Below are positions 16,442-25,349 of a DNA stretch of 31,194 nt, in pieces. The notes beneath the pieces were generated by a model. The model did no database searches. It was not told the DNA's origin and saw only the letters and a list, made by a program, of their open reading frames with translations. This DNA is from an uncultured Clostridia bacterium. Its GTDB lineage: Bacteria > Bacillota > Clostridia > TANB77 > CAG-508. The stretch covers positions 58,053 through 89,246 of the forward strand of contig CAOXTD010000006.1 of NCBI GenBank assembly GCA_948560265.1, given 5' to 3'. How positions within the stretch are numbered: position 1 is the stretch's first letter; the number at the start of each line of letters is the position of its first letter. The position numbers and the translations under genes are program-made.

Positions 16442-18493
16442 CTATTTAACTCTTTTTATAATATAATTTTCTAATATATCTATTGTTTGAGCAACGCCTA
16501 TTTTTGATGTATCAATACATAAATCATAATTATTTCTATCTCCCCAAGTTTGATTTGTGAAGTGTTTATAATATTCTGCTCTTTGTTTATCTATTTGCAT
16601 AATTTTATTTTCTGCTAACTCTGAATTCAAATTTTCAAATTTTATTTTTCTATTAACTTTGAAATCCATATCTGATGAATAAATAAATACTTTTATTACA
16701 TTGTGATTATCTTTTAAAATATAGTCGGAGCATCTTCCAATAATGATAGAACTCTCTCCACTATTATATAAATCTTCTATAACCTTCGCTTGTTTTAAGA
16801 ATAGATTATCATCAGCACTAATAGGAGATAATTCATTATTATTTGAGAATACATAGTTCGTTGCAAATCCATACCAAAAACTTGATTTTTGTTTTTCATC
16901 AACTTTTTCTAACATTGCCATATCTATATTATAATTTTCTGAAACCTTTGCTAATAACTCATTGTCATAGCATTTTACATTTAATCTTTTTGCTAATTCT
17001 TGTCCTATATATTTTCCACCACTACCAAATTCTCTACCAATAGATATAACAAAATGGTTATTTAGTTTTTCTATTGGTTTATTATTAGTAATATCATTTT
17101 CTTGTTCATCTTCTTTTGCTAATTTACTAATTTTTCTACATTCTACTGTAGCAAATATAACTGTAACAATAAATGCTCCTATATCAGATACAGGTCCAGC
17201 CCATAGCATTGTATATAAATTGCCACACAATCCAAATATACATACTCCAGGAACAAGCAATATAACATCTCTCATTAAAGACAATATCATTGCTTTATAT
17301 GGTTTGTCTATTGACTGCAAATATATACAACTTGCTTTTTGAATACAACAAAGTAATATTCCTCCTAGATAAATTCTGAAAGATAAACAAGCATATTCTT
17401 GATAAAATTCTAAATTGTTTGCATGTCCTCCAAATAAACTTACAATAACGTTTGGTGCAAACTCAAATAATAACATAGATATAACACCAATTATAACATT
17501 GCTAATTATAATTAGCTTATATGTTTCTAATACTCTTTTATACTTTTTAGCTCCATAATTAAATCCTATTATCGGTTGCCCTCCAACTGCAACACCTAAA
17601 CTAAATGCTAATACTATGGCGAATATTTTAAATACGATTCCTAATGCTCCTCCTGCATCTGTTGCATTTTCTCCACCTATTGTTCCTACAACATTATTTG
17701 CTACAATAGTGATAATTGCAATAGATACTTGTGTAATAAAACTTGAAATTCCTAATTTTAAAAGTTTCCCTAATACTTTTGTATCAATTCCAAAACTTTC
17801 TTTAGTTAGTTTCATTAGTTTTGGTTTTCTAAAATATATTGCACATAATAAAGCTGACACAATTTGTCCTGCTATTGTTGCAATAGCTGCTCCTTGAACT
17901 CCTAAATCAAATACAAAAATAAGAATTGGGTCAAAAATTAAGTTTATAATTGCTCCTACTATTGTTGAAATCATTGAGTAACCTGGTGCTCCACTTGCAC
18001 GAATGATTGATGCCATTGCTGATGCAAACATATAGAAAGGTGTACCACACAAAATTATTTTATAATATTGCTCAGTAAATAATATACATCTTTCATCATA
18101 TCCATTTACACCTAATAGTCCAAGTATAGGTTTCATAAAAATAAAACCTACTATGACTAAAAGAATACTTAACAATATTACTGTAATAATTGCATTTCCT
18201 ACACTTTTGTTGCTTGTATTTTCATCTTTTGCTCCAAGAGAAATGCTAAATAAAGTTGCACAGCCATCTCCTATTAATTGTGCAATAGCTAATGCTACTA
18301 CAGTAAATGGAAACACTAAAGTTGTTGCCATTATACCTGCTGTTCCTGCACCACTATTTCCAATAAATATTTGGTCAACTATATTGTAAAGAGCACTTAC
18401 TAACATAGCAAGTACACAAGGAATTGAAAATTTAATTAGTAGTTTTTTTATTGGTGCATTTGTTAAATAAAAGTTTTCGTTCGATTCGTTCAT
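16442..18493 (-). CDS. MATE efflux transporter fused to a cytidylate-kinase-like domain
   Basis: A 683-residue fusion. Residues 1 to about 455 are a MATE-family multidrug/cation antiporter with about twelve membrane helices (PCVLAMLVSALYNIVDQIFIGN at the start). After a short linker, residues about 475-683 form a cytidylate kinase-like domain (Cytidylate_kin_2 type): ISIGREFGSGGKYIGQELAKRL as a P-loop-like start, CYDNELL, SSIIIGRCSDYIL and WGDRNNYDLCIDTS. The kinase-like part should face the cytoplasm; whether it phosphorylates a nucleotide or modifies a transported compound is unknown. AAAGGAGG precedes the ATG. Expression appears to be controlled by a leader peptide and terminator upstream. 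Both halves are complete, so the fusion is real rather than a misread stop. Confidence 0.88.
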   Translation of the reverse strand: MNESNENFYLTNAPIKKLLIKFSIPCVLAMLVSALYNIVDQIFIGNSGAGTAGIMATTLVFPFTVVALAIAQLIGDGCATLFSISLGAKDENTSNKSVGNAIITVILLSILLVIVGFIFMKPILGLLGVNGYDERCILFTEQYYKIILCGTPFYMFASAMASIIRASGAPGYSMISTIVGAIINLIFDPILIFVFDLGVQGAAIATIAGQIVSALLCAIYFRKPKLMKLTKESFGIDTKVLGKLLKLGISSFITQVSIAIITIVANNVVGTIGGENATDAGGALGIVFKIFAIVLAFSLGVAVGGQPIIGFNYGAKKYKRVLETYKLIIISNVIIGVISMLLFEFAPNVIVSLFGGHANNLEFYQEYACLSFRIYLGGILLCCIQKASCIYLQSIDKPYKAMILSLMRDVILLVPGVCIFGLCGNLYTMLWAGPVSDIGAFIVTVIFATVECRKISKLAKEDEQENDITNNKPIEKLNNHFVISIGREFGSGGKYIGQELAKRLNVKCYDNELLAKVSENYNIDMAMLEKVDEKQKSSFWYGFATNYVFSNNNELSPISADDNLFLKQAKVIEDLYNSGESSIIIGRCSDYILKDNHNVIKVFIYSSDMDFKVNRKIKFENLNSELAENKIMQIDKQRAEYYKHFTNQTWGDRNNYDLCIDTSKIGVAQTIDILENYIIKRVK

Positions 18494-18516
18494 AAGTCTA
18501 ATACCTCCTTTAAATT

Positions 18517-18579
18517 TTAGCCAAAAAATAGCATAGAAATCCTTTTTGTCGGATTTCTACGCTTTCTTTCGCTGTCCAT
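18517..18579 (-). CDS. Leader peptide MDSERKRRNPTKRISMLFFG for attenuation of the MATE gene
   Basis: A 20-codon ORF between the promoter and the MATE gene, too short for ordinary gene calling. Its ATG lies only a few bases after the predicted transcription start (near 18582), so the message would be nearly leaderless. Codons R7 to P10 form the 5' arm of a terminator stem, and codons R13 to M16 the 3' arm. RKR and KRR match the Arg/Lys-X-Arg/Lys pattern at which macrolide-bound ribosomes stall in known erm leader peptides. Stalling would open the stem and let polymerase reach the transporter gene. The arrangement is seen directly; the inducing drug is inference. Confidence 0.6.
   Translation of the reverse strand: MDSERKRRNPTKRISMLFFG
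18521..18562 (-). terminator. Attenuator terminator in the MATE leader
   Basis: A 12-bp stem (18531-18542 with 18551-18562, one G-U pair), an eight-base loop and then TATTTTTT on the minus strand. It lies inside the leader peptide ORF and upstream of the MATE ribosome site. Confidence 0.8.
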
Positions 18580-18588
18580 GACCTTTAC

Positions 18589-18618
18589 ATTATACAAAAT
18601 TTTCTTTTATTTTGTCAA
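18589..18618 (-). promoter_or_regulatory. Promoter of the MATE leader transcript
   Basis: TTGACA (18613-18618), 18 bases, TATAAT (18589-18594) on the minus strand. The -10 box ends ten bases before the leader ATG, so initiation should fall within three or four bases of that ATG. Confidence 0.75.
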
Positions 18619-18645
18619 GAATGAATTTCAAATTTTTATAATTTT

Positions 18646-18679
18646 TTATTATTAGATTTTTATTTAATTCTAATAATAA
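18646..18679. repeat. AT-rich inverted repeat
   Basis: Arms TTATTATTAGA (18646-18656) and its exact complement (18669-18679). It lies upstream of the MATE promoter and downstream of tRNA-Gly; possibly a backup terminator. Nothing else is visible between 18680 and 18796. Confidence 0.4.
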
Positions 18680-18796
18680 ATTACAATTTGCCTTCTATAT
18701 ATATCATAAATGCACAAATTTATATAAATTTGTAAAATAACACAAAATATGTCTTCTTCTGGTATTCCACTATTTTTTAATGATACAGAAAGACGA

Positions 18797-18828
18797 AAAA
18801 AACAGTAAATCATAAAATTTACTGTTTT
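18797..18828 (-). terminator. Terminator of tRNA-Gly
   Basis: Perfect 11-bp stem (18800-18810 with 18817-18827) followed on the minus strand by seven T, directly after the tRNA. Confidence 0.85.
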
Positions 18829-18830
18829 GC

Positions 18831-18904
<74 letters not shown>

Positions 18905-18924
18905 ATTTCGTTTGAACAAGTATT

Positions 18925-18953
18925 ATTATAAATGCTATATTTCATTTTGTCAA
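18925..18953 (-). promoter_or_regulatory. Promoter of tRNA-Gly
   Basis: TTGACA (18948-18953), 17 bases, TATAAT (18925-18930) on the minus strand: perfect consensus. Confidence 0.85.
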
Positions 18954-19017
18954 GAACTTTTTTGAATTTTTTTTATTTTTTTGCATACCTTTTATCAAAC
19001 GAAAAGGTGGGTTCAAT

Positions 19018-19834
19018 ATGAAATTCTTATTTGACTATTGTAAAGGTATTTTGATTGGCAGTGGTGCTATTCTTCCTCGGCATTAGTAGTGGTGTCTTTT
19101 GCGTTATTTTTGGCATTTATGAAAAATTAGTCAATAGTGTATTAAATTTATTCAAGGACTTTAAGAAAAACTTTCTGTTTCTCCTTCCTATTGGTTTAGG
19201 CGGAATAACAGGAGTCTTTTTAGTAGGCAAAATTTTAAATTTCTTTTTTGCGAGTTATCCTATGCCAACCAGTTTTTGTTTTATTGGCTTAATATGTGGT
19301 TCTCTTCCTATTCTTTTTAAACAAGCTAATCAGAAAAAGGGATTCAGGCTTCATTATAGTATCTTCTTACTGGCTGCTTTTGGTATTGGGCTTTTGTCTA
19401 TTAGGTTAGAAACCGTTTTGCCTGCTCTTATTCAAGTAGATAGCAATAGCATTTCTTTTTTCTATTTTGTATTAGCTGGATTTGCAATGTCTATTGGTAT
19501 TGTTGTTCCAGGAGTAAGCAGTACTGTTGTTCTTATGTGCTTAGGAGTATATTCACATTACCTAAATGCTGTTGCTACCGCTAACCTTTCTATTTTATTT
19601 CCAATGGGAATTGGAGTTTTACTAGGAAGTATTTTATTTTTAAAAATCATTCAATTTTTATTAGACAAGTATTACTCTCAAACATTTTATGCAATTATTG
19701 GATTTGTGTTAGGCTCTATTTTTGTACTCTATCCAGGTATAGAATTTACTGGTCAGGGTATTTTACCTCTTCTTCTCTTTATGATTAGTTTTTGTATTGG
19801 TTTGGCTTTTGAAAAGTTGGATAGTTCTCATTAA
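19018..19834 (+). CDS. DUF368 polytopic membrane protein, needs a +1 frameshift at codon 21 (CGG)
   Basis: A 271-residue membrane protein when the frame change is made. The true start is the ATG at 19018 (AAAGGTGG upstream). It reads MKFLFDYCKGILIGSGAILP and then hits CGG (19078-19080), after which the zero frame stops two codons later (CGG-CAT-TAG). Skipping one base gives ILPGISSGVFCVIFGIYEK, the conserved PG-x-S segment of DUF368 proteins, followed by seven to eight hydrophobic segments to the stop. A later in-frame start at 19055 would give only a truncated protein with an artificial N-terminus and no ribosome site. DUF368 proteins have been linked to transport of the undecaprenyl phosphate carrier lipid; that role is taken from the family. 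Confidence 0.88.
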
Positions 19835-19851
19835 GTATTCCAATAAAAAAG

Positions 19852-19892
19852 ATGTGTGGCAAGATTAGTCTTTCTAGCCACACACTTTTAAG
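19852..19892. terminator. Bidirectional terminator between DUF368 and ABC genes
   Basis: Stem TGTGTGGC/GCCACACA with an inner AAGA/TCTT pair, flanked by AAAAAA on the left and ACTTTT on the right. It lies between converging genes. Confidence 0.75.
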
Positions 19893-19903
19893 TCAAATAG
19901 TTT

Positions 19904-22507
19904 TTATTCTGTCCTCAAAGCTTCCACTGGATCCTTCATACTAGCCACTTTCGCAGGAATCAAACCTGCTATTATCGTTAATATTAAACTAATTAATACT
20001 AGCCCTATCATATGTGTTACCTTTAAAGTTGTATGGATAGATACTTCTGTTGCAGCTAGAATAATCGAGTTAATTGGAATAGTCATCAGCATGGTAATTC
20101 CTACTCCCATAAGACCTGCAATTAAGCCAATAATAAATGTCTCTGCATTAAATACTCTTGAAATATCTCTTTTTGAAGCCCCTATTGCCCTTAATATTCC
20201 TATTTCCTTCGTTCTCTCTAATACTGAAATATATGTGATAATACCAATCATAATAGAAGAAACTACTAAAGAGATACTAACAAATCCAATGAGCGCAAAA
20301 CTAATAGCATCAATAATTTGTGTAATTGATTTCATCATTGTGCCAACTAAATCTGTATAGTTAATCACATTTTCATCTTTTCCTTCATCTCTTTGTTTTT
20401 GATTATAGTCTTCTATTGCTTTGCTAATGGACTCTTTACTTTCAAAATTCTTTGGATAAATAGAAATAGAAGTTGGTTTTTCTAAATCAATAGCACCTAA
20501 TGTTTTTAGGTTATTTTCATAGGTCGCATTTTGATTTTCTGTATAAGTCTGCATTATCTTTGCAATCTCTTCACTACTCATTTGACTAATTGCTAATTTT
20601 TGTTCATTACTTAAATCATTAAAGTTAAACTCTTTCTTTTCTCCTTCTTTTGGAAATTTAAGACCAGTAAACACATTAACATCTTTTTTCTCTTTTTGTT
20701 CTTTTACGATTTTTGCTTCATTTGTTTTGTTAATGACATATTCCTTTAATTCTTTTATATAGCCAATTCCTGTATCCATTGCCATCGCTGTACTTTGCTT
20801 ATTCTGCTTAATAATTCCAACTACTTTAATACTTTCACAATCTTTCAATTTCTTTTTCATGTAATCTGTATCTTCACTTTTATCAATCCATAATCCCTTT
20901 TCTTTTTGATAATAGTCAGAATTTAAAACTAATTTGAAAGATAAATTTAATAAATCTTCGTAAGTATAAGAAAGTTCGGGTTCTTCTTCTATCTCTTCTC
21001 CTTTTTTTGCCTTTTCCCATCTATCTGTCAACTCTTCTTGACTTTTTAATCCTAAGGTATATAGCGTATAATCATCAATTTCATAATTACTATTAACAAT
21101 TAATACTACCTCATTATATTTTTCTGGCCATTTCCCTTCTACCATATCATATTGTGATTGTAATAACTCCTTATTATCTAGCATTTCTGTCCATACATTG
21201 GTGTTCATAATGCTCATAGAACTTCCTCCTATCATTGCCATAGGAGAATTTTGCTGAGCCTCTTGCATTGCTCCCATTCCCATACTATCCATAACTGTAC
21301 TAGGATTAACTTGCACAATACCATCTTTGGTATCTTCTTTATATAAATTCAAATCTAAGTTATAGTTGTATTTAATACTATTACTATTTTTTACAATCTC
21401 ATTCTCTTCTTGTTCTAAAAACTTCTTTAACTCAGTCAAATTGTTATTATCCATCTTATTAGAAAGAGTTGTCATCATTTCAGACATAACATTACGAGAA
21501 TAAATCTTTCCTTCTTCCCTCTGCTTTTCTTCTGCTTCCATTGACATCATTTTTTCTATCATACTAGAAGTATCAATCACAGCCTCCTCAATCGTAATTG
21601 GGTAAGAAGACAATGTATCTTCTTCTACTTTTGCAATATAGTTTCTCATTCCAGTAGAAATAGCAAGAATTAGAGCAATACCAATAATTCCTATACTTCC
21701 TGCAAAAGAAGTAAGTAAGGTTCTTCCCTTTTTCGTTAGCAAGTTATTCAAACTTAAGTTAAGAGCAGTAAAAAACTTCATAGAAGTACGTCTTGTTTCT
21801 TTACTATCGTTAATTTCTTGCTTTTCTTGAGTATATGGATTTGTATCATCTAGCATTGTTCCATCTGAAATTCTAATAATTCTAGTAGAATACTTCTCTG
21901 CCAACTCTGGGTTATGGGTAACCATAATTACTAGCTTATTTTTTGCAATCTCTTTTAAAATCTCCATAACCTGCTTGCTTGTTTCTGTATCTAGCGCACC
22001 TGTTGGTTCATCTGCCAAAATAATTTCTGGGTTATTCACAATCGCTCTAGCAATTGCTACTCTTTGCATTTGGCCACCAGACAATTGGTTCGGCTTTTTA
22101 TATATTTGCTCCTTTAGTCCAACCTCTTCTAAAGCTTTAATCGCTCTTTCTCTTCTCTCTTTTTGGCTAACACCTGATAAAGTAAGAGCAAGTTCTACAT
22201 TAGAAAGAACAGTTTGATGTGGAATTAAGTTATAATTTTGAAATACAAATCCAACAGAATAATTGCGATAAGCATCCCAATCTCTATCTTTAAATTCTTT
22301 GGTAGACTTGCCATTAATAATTAAATCTCCACTTGTATATCTATCTAGCCCACCAATAATGTTAAGCAAAGTTGTTTTTCCTCCACCACTTTGCCCTAGT
22401 ATAGATACAAACTCACTTTTTCTAAACTCTACATTAATTCCTTTTAAGGCATGAACTACATTCTCGCCTGCTTGATAATCTTTTTTGATATCTTTTAAAG
22501 TTAACAT
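19904..22507 (-). CDS. ABC exporter, ATPase fused to a MacB/FtsX-type permease
   Basis: An 867-residue protein. Residues 1 to about 225 are the nucleotide-binding domain: Walker A GQSGGGKTT (38-46), signature LSGGQ (143-147), Walker B IILADE (163-168) and switch His199. A linker leads to a first membrane helix (about 260-285), a long extracytoplasmic region (about 290-685) and an FtsX/MacB domain with three further helices ending RTE. This is the type-VII mechanotransmission layout known for peptide or antibiotic exporters and lipoprotein release. AAGGAAGAG precedes the ATG. A repeat element lies immediately upstream, between it and the PlsC gene. The substrate is unknown. Confidence 0.9.
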   Translation of the reverse strand: MLTLKDIKKDYQAGENVVHALKGINVEFRKSEFVSILGQSGGGKTTLLNIIGGLDRYTSGDLIINGKSTKEFKDRDWDAYRNYSVGFVFQNYNLIPHQTVLSNVELALTLSGVSQKERRERAIKALEEVGLKEQIYKKPNQLSGGQMQRVAIARAIVNNPEIILADEPTGALDTETSKQVMEILKEIAKNKLVIMVTHNPELAEKYSTRIIRISDGTMLDDTNPYTQEKQEINDSKETRRTSMKFFTALNLSLNNLLTKKGRTLLTSFAGSIGIIGIALILAISTGMRNYIAKVEEDTLSSYPITIEEAVIDTSSMIEKMMSMEAEEKQREEGKIYSRNVMSEMMTTLSNKMDNNNLTELKKFLEQEENEIVKNSNSIKYNYNLDLNLYKEDTKDGIVQVNPSTVMDSMGMGAMQEAQQNSPMAMIGGSSMSIMNTNVWTEMLDNKELLQSQYDMVEGKWPEKYNEVVLIVNSNYEIDDYTLYTLGLKSQEELTDRWEKAKKGEEIEEEPELSYTYEDLLNLSFKLVLNSDYYQKEKGLWIDKSEDTDYMKKKLKDCESIKVVGIIKQNKQSTAMAMDTGIGYIKELKEYVINKTNEAKIVKEQKEKKDVNVFTGLKFPKEGEKKEFNFNDLSNEQKLAISQMSSEEIAKIMQTYTENQNATYENNLKTLGAIDLEKPTSISIYPKNFESKESISKAIEDYNQKQRDEGKDENVINYTDLVGTMMKSITQIIDAISFALIGFVSISLVVSSIMIGIITYISVLERTKEIGILRAIGASKRDISRVFNAETFIIGLIAGLMGVGITMLMTIPINSIILAATEVSIHTTLKVTHMIGLVLISLILTIIAGLIPAKVASMKDPVEALRTE

Positions 22508-22521
22508 TTTCTCTTCCTTTC

Positions 22522-22649
22522 TGTCAGGTTGGGGACGTTCCTTTTTCTGACATCTTTGTCAGGTTAGGGACATACCTTTACTTTTTATTTTTAAGGAGTG
22601 TCCCCTATATGACACTTTTGTCAGAAAAAGGAACGTCCCCAACCTGACA
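22522..22649. repeat. REPIN-like element: two inverted REP units
   Basis: The left unit (22522-22580) and right unit (22590-22649) are near-perfect inverted copies: the 31-bp core is identical and the second half diverges. A T-rich spacer of about nine bases separates them, so the whole can fold into one long hairpin. The cores match the single copy at 7931-7985. The right arm runs into the 3' end of the adjacent PlsC reading frame. Confidence 0.85.
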
Positions 22650-23426
22650 AACTGACACATATTGAATTACCTCAACATCACTATTTTTACTTCTTTCCAC
22701 CATACAGTTATATACTTCATCTCTTAGCTTTTGTTTTGCCTCTTTTACTGTTAAAGTTTCGTCTGAAAAAAATGGTCCATCAATATAGCTGACAATTTGT
22801 ACTTTATCCCCCTTTTTTCCATATTTTTGATAAGTATTGGTAAAGCAAAATACTGGTGTTTTTAGTTTCACAGGATATTCAAAAGAAACCGCTTTAAATG
22901 GTCTAATCTTGGTATAATATGGCCAGATATGTGCTTCTGGATAAATGGTAATAGCATATCCTTGCGCAATTCTTTTATTAACCGTTTCTAAAAAATTCTT
23001 CATTGCCTGCTTATTTCCCGGAACAGGTATCGCTCCTAGCATTTCTACTAAATGTTCTAGCCCTTTCATAGAAATATTCTCTGGATTAACAATAAAAAAG
23101 TTTCTTTGGGGATACATTGCTACACTTGGAATAAACGTATCTGCAAAATCTTGTGTATGATTTCCATAGATAAAATATCCTTGCTTCTTGTATGGTTTTA
23201 GCTTTTCTTTTCCTATATATTTCATATGCAATTTTAGTTTATTATATCCCACTTTAATAGGCATACTTAAAATATTTTGCACCACAAAAGAGCAAAAATT
23301 CCACAATGGATTTCGATGTAAATAACAATAGTTTTCATCGATTACTCTAGGTGTTATTTTTGCTCTTGAAAATTCCTCATTTAGTTCATCTTGGTAATAA
23401 ATTACTTTTTGCTCTTTTTCTTTCAA
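22605..23426 (-). CDS. PlsC-type 1-acylglycerol-phosphate acyltransferase family protein
   Basis: A 273-residue acyltransferase expected to acylate a glycerolipid or glycolipid at the membrane. Motif I is NHTQDFAD (His/Asp pair), motif III IYPEAHIWP, and motif II-like residues surround RNFFIVNPEN. The start is a TTG with a weak AGGA site; no ATG fits before residue 54. It begins 15 bases after the GT8-PlsC stop, so it belongs to the same operon. The last 14 residues (CQVGDVPFSDKSVI) are translated entirely from the repeat element, including the stop codon, so the original C-terminus was replaced or extended by the insertion. Confidence 0.82.
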   Translation of the reverse strand: MKEKEQKVIYYQDELNEEFSRAKITPRVIDENYCYLHRNPLWNFCSFVVQNILSMPIKVGYNKLKLHMKYIGKEKLKPYKKQGYFIYGNHTQDFADTFIPSVAMYPQRNFFIVNPENISMKGLEHLVEMLGAIPVPGNKQAMKNFLETVNKRIAQGYAITIYPEAHIWPYYTKIRPFKAVSFEYPVKLKTPVFCFTNTYQKYGKKGDKVQIVSYIDGPFFSDETLTVKEAKQKLRDEVYNCMVERSKNSDVEVIQYVSVCQVGDVPFSDKSVI

Positions 23427-23441
23427 TTTTCCTATCTTTCT

Positions 23442-25337
23442 TTATAACTCTATCTCTTTCTTCTCAGTAGTATATTCTAATGGAACTTTGTAAAATTCCT
23501 CATATACTCTTTTCCAAATTGCCGCATTTTGTTCTTTCATTTGCACCATATTTTCTTTATCTGATAACTCACTATTTGGATAAATTGGCTTTTCAATATG
23601 AATAACATATTGTTGTACTGGGAAATCATCTTCTCCCATAATGTCGCTATCTTCCATTGTAATAAAAATTGGAATAATTGGCACATTATTTTTACTAGCC
23701 AACTTAAATGCTCCATTTTTTAATGGCTTTGGTTTACGATAATTCCACCACATACTTTGCTCTGGATAAATCAAAATAAAGTCTTTTCTTTGTAAAATGG
23801 TATCTACTGCTTTGATAAATTCCATCATAGTTTCATTGCTAGAACTTAATGGCAAGGTATCACAGTGTCTGAAAAAGAAACCATATAATCCTGAAAAGTT
23901 GGTATAATTTCCTTCACGAATAATTTTATATAATTTTCTTTTTTTCAACTGTCCTGCACGTCTGCATACTTCTTCAATTGCAAAACTATCATAAGGATTA
24001 AAGTGATTACATGTAAGGATAGCACCTGTTTCAATATTTTGTAAGTTTTCTATTCCTTGCACATCTTTAATAATTAATTTTTTGTTTTTTAGTAAACTAT
24101 CTAAAAAGTGTTCTCCTATTTTATTGGCAAATTTCGTTTTGATTTTATTACTACTTTTCTTGTTTAAATAATCTACATTATCTGCTGTTAAAGTAATGGT
24201 TGGTGGATCTTCTTCCGCGTCAATATCGAAAATTCCCTGTCTTTCCATATCTTCAATTCTTTTTAAGACATTTAATCTTTCTTGATGTTTTTCATTTAAC
24301 CCTTCTTCTCTATCTTCTAATATTGCTTCTAATGTACTATTATCTCGTTTTAATAAAGTCTTTAGCGTCCATCTTTTTGTACTTTCATTAATTTCGTCTA
24401 ACTTCCTTTTGGGAATTCTATCATCACCCACACAGTCAGATTCTTTCTTTGCTAAAGCTTTCAAATTTTCGTATTGCTCTCTATCTCTAAAACGTTCTTC
24501 TTCTGAATAATTGTCCTTGATATTTTTAATATCCTCATAATATTCGGTTTTTTCAGCATATTGCCAAAAATACTCTTCATATACAATACCATCATAATGC
24601 CATGGTTTATAGTTTAGATTATAATGGATTAGATTTAATTTTTCTACTTTTGTTTTGTTATTTGGCACAGGCATCCTGTTCCAACCATTCTCTAGTATTT
24701 TAGTTCTTCCCTTACATAATCTATTCAAGTAGTCTTGGTCTTGTACAACTGCAAATTTTACTGTTTCTAATAAATACAAGAATTTTTCTTGAAACTTAGA
24801 TTTACGCATTTCATCTAAGTTCATGACCAAAACACCTGCATTAAAGTACTTTCTGTAATCTGCTACTCCAACTACCTTTTCTACATATTCTTGGAAAATC
24901 TCTTCATTTTGAATAATATCATCTGGTACAACTGCCACTAAATTACTACCCATATCTTGGAGATATAACTCTGCTACATCTCCTAATAATACTGTATCGC
25001 TATCTAAGTAGATAACTTTATTGTATTGTGGATAGATGTTTGGAATAAATAATCTAAAATAGGTTGTCTTTGTGTAATAGTCACGTGTAAATAATTTGTC
25101 CTTAATCTCTTCGATATAATAGTTCAAATCTACAAACTCTATTTTGACATTATCTCTTTCATATTTTAGAATCTTCTTTTTGTTCTCTTCACAAATATTA
25201 GTGTATAACACCTTAATTGCATAATAATATTCTTTCGAACTATTTTCTATCAATGAATGGATAGACACTGCTAAAAACGGTACATATCCATCATCTACCG
25301 CATAAAAAATCGGTATTACTTCTAAATTATTCTCCAT
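23442..25337 (-). CDS. Bifunctional glycosyltransferase family 8 / PlsC acyltransferase
   Basis: A 631-residue fusion. Residues about 5-270 form a GT8 domain with the metal-binding DxD in YLDSDTVLLGD and FNAGVLVMNLDEMR. A charged helical linker follows (about 270-400). The C-terminal part is an acyltransferase with CNHFNPYDSF (His/Asp motif) and LIYPEQSMWW. It could attach a sugar and an acyl chain to the same membrane glycerolipid or anchor. GGGAGA precedes the ATG. It lies 12 bases after the stand-alone GT8 gene and 15 bases before the stand-alone PlsC, so the three form one operon built from the same two activities. Confidence 0.88.
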   Translation of the reverse strand: MENNLEVIPIFYAVDDGYVPFLAVSIHSLIENSSKEYYYAIKVLYTNICEENKKKILKYERDNVKIEFVDLNYYIEEIKDKLFTRDYYTKTTYFRLFIPNIYPQYNKVIYLDSDTVLLGDVAELYLQDMGSNLVAVVPDDIIQNEEIFQEYVEKVVGVADYRKYFNAGVLVMNLDEMRKSKFQEKFLYLLETVKFAVVQDQDYLNRLCKGRTKILENGWNRMPVPNNKTKVEKLNLIHYNLNYKPWHYDGIVYEEYFWQYAEKTEYYEDIKNIKDNYSEEERFRDREQYENLKALAKKESDCVGDDRIPKRKLDEINESTKRWTLKTLLKRDNSTLEAILEDREEGLNEKHQERLNVLKRIEDMERQGIFDIDAEEDPPTITLTADNVDYLNKKSSNKIKTKFANKIGEHFLDSLLKNKKLIIKDVQGIENLQNIETGAILTCNHFNPYDSFAIEEVCRRAGQLKKRKLYKIIREGNYTNFSGLYGFFFRHCDTLPLSSSNETMMEFIKAVDTILQRKDFILIYPEQSMWWNYRKPKPLKNGAFKLASKNNVPIIPIFITMEDSDIMGEDDFPVQQYVIHIEKPIYPNSELSDKENMVQMKEQNAAIWKRVYEEFYKVPLEYTTEKKEIEL

Positions 25338-25349
25338 CTTATTTTCTCC

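Noticed and set aside
19055..19834. DUF368 protein starting at 19055
   Set aside because: It has no ribosome site and lacks the conserved N-terminus, which is present in the preceding frame behind a good site.
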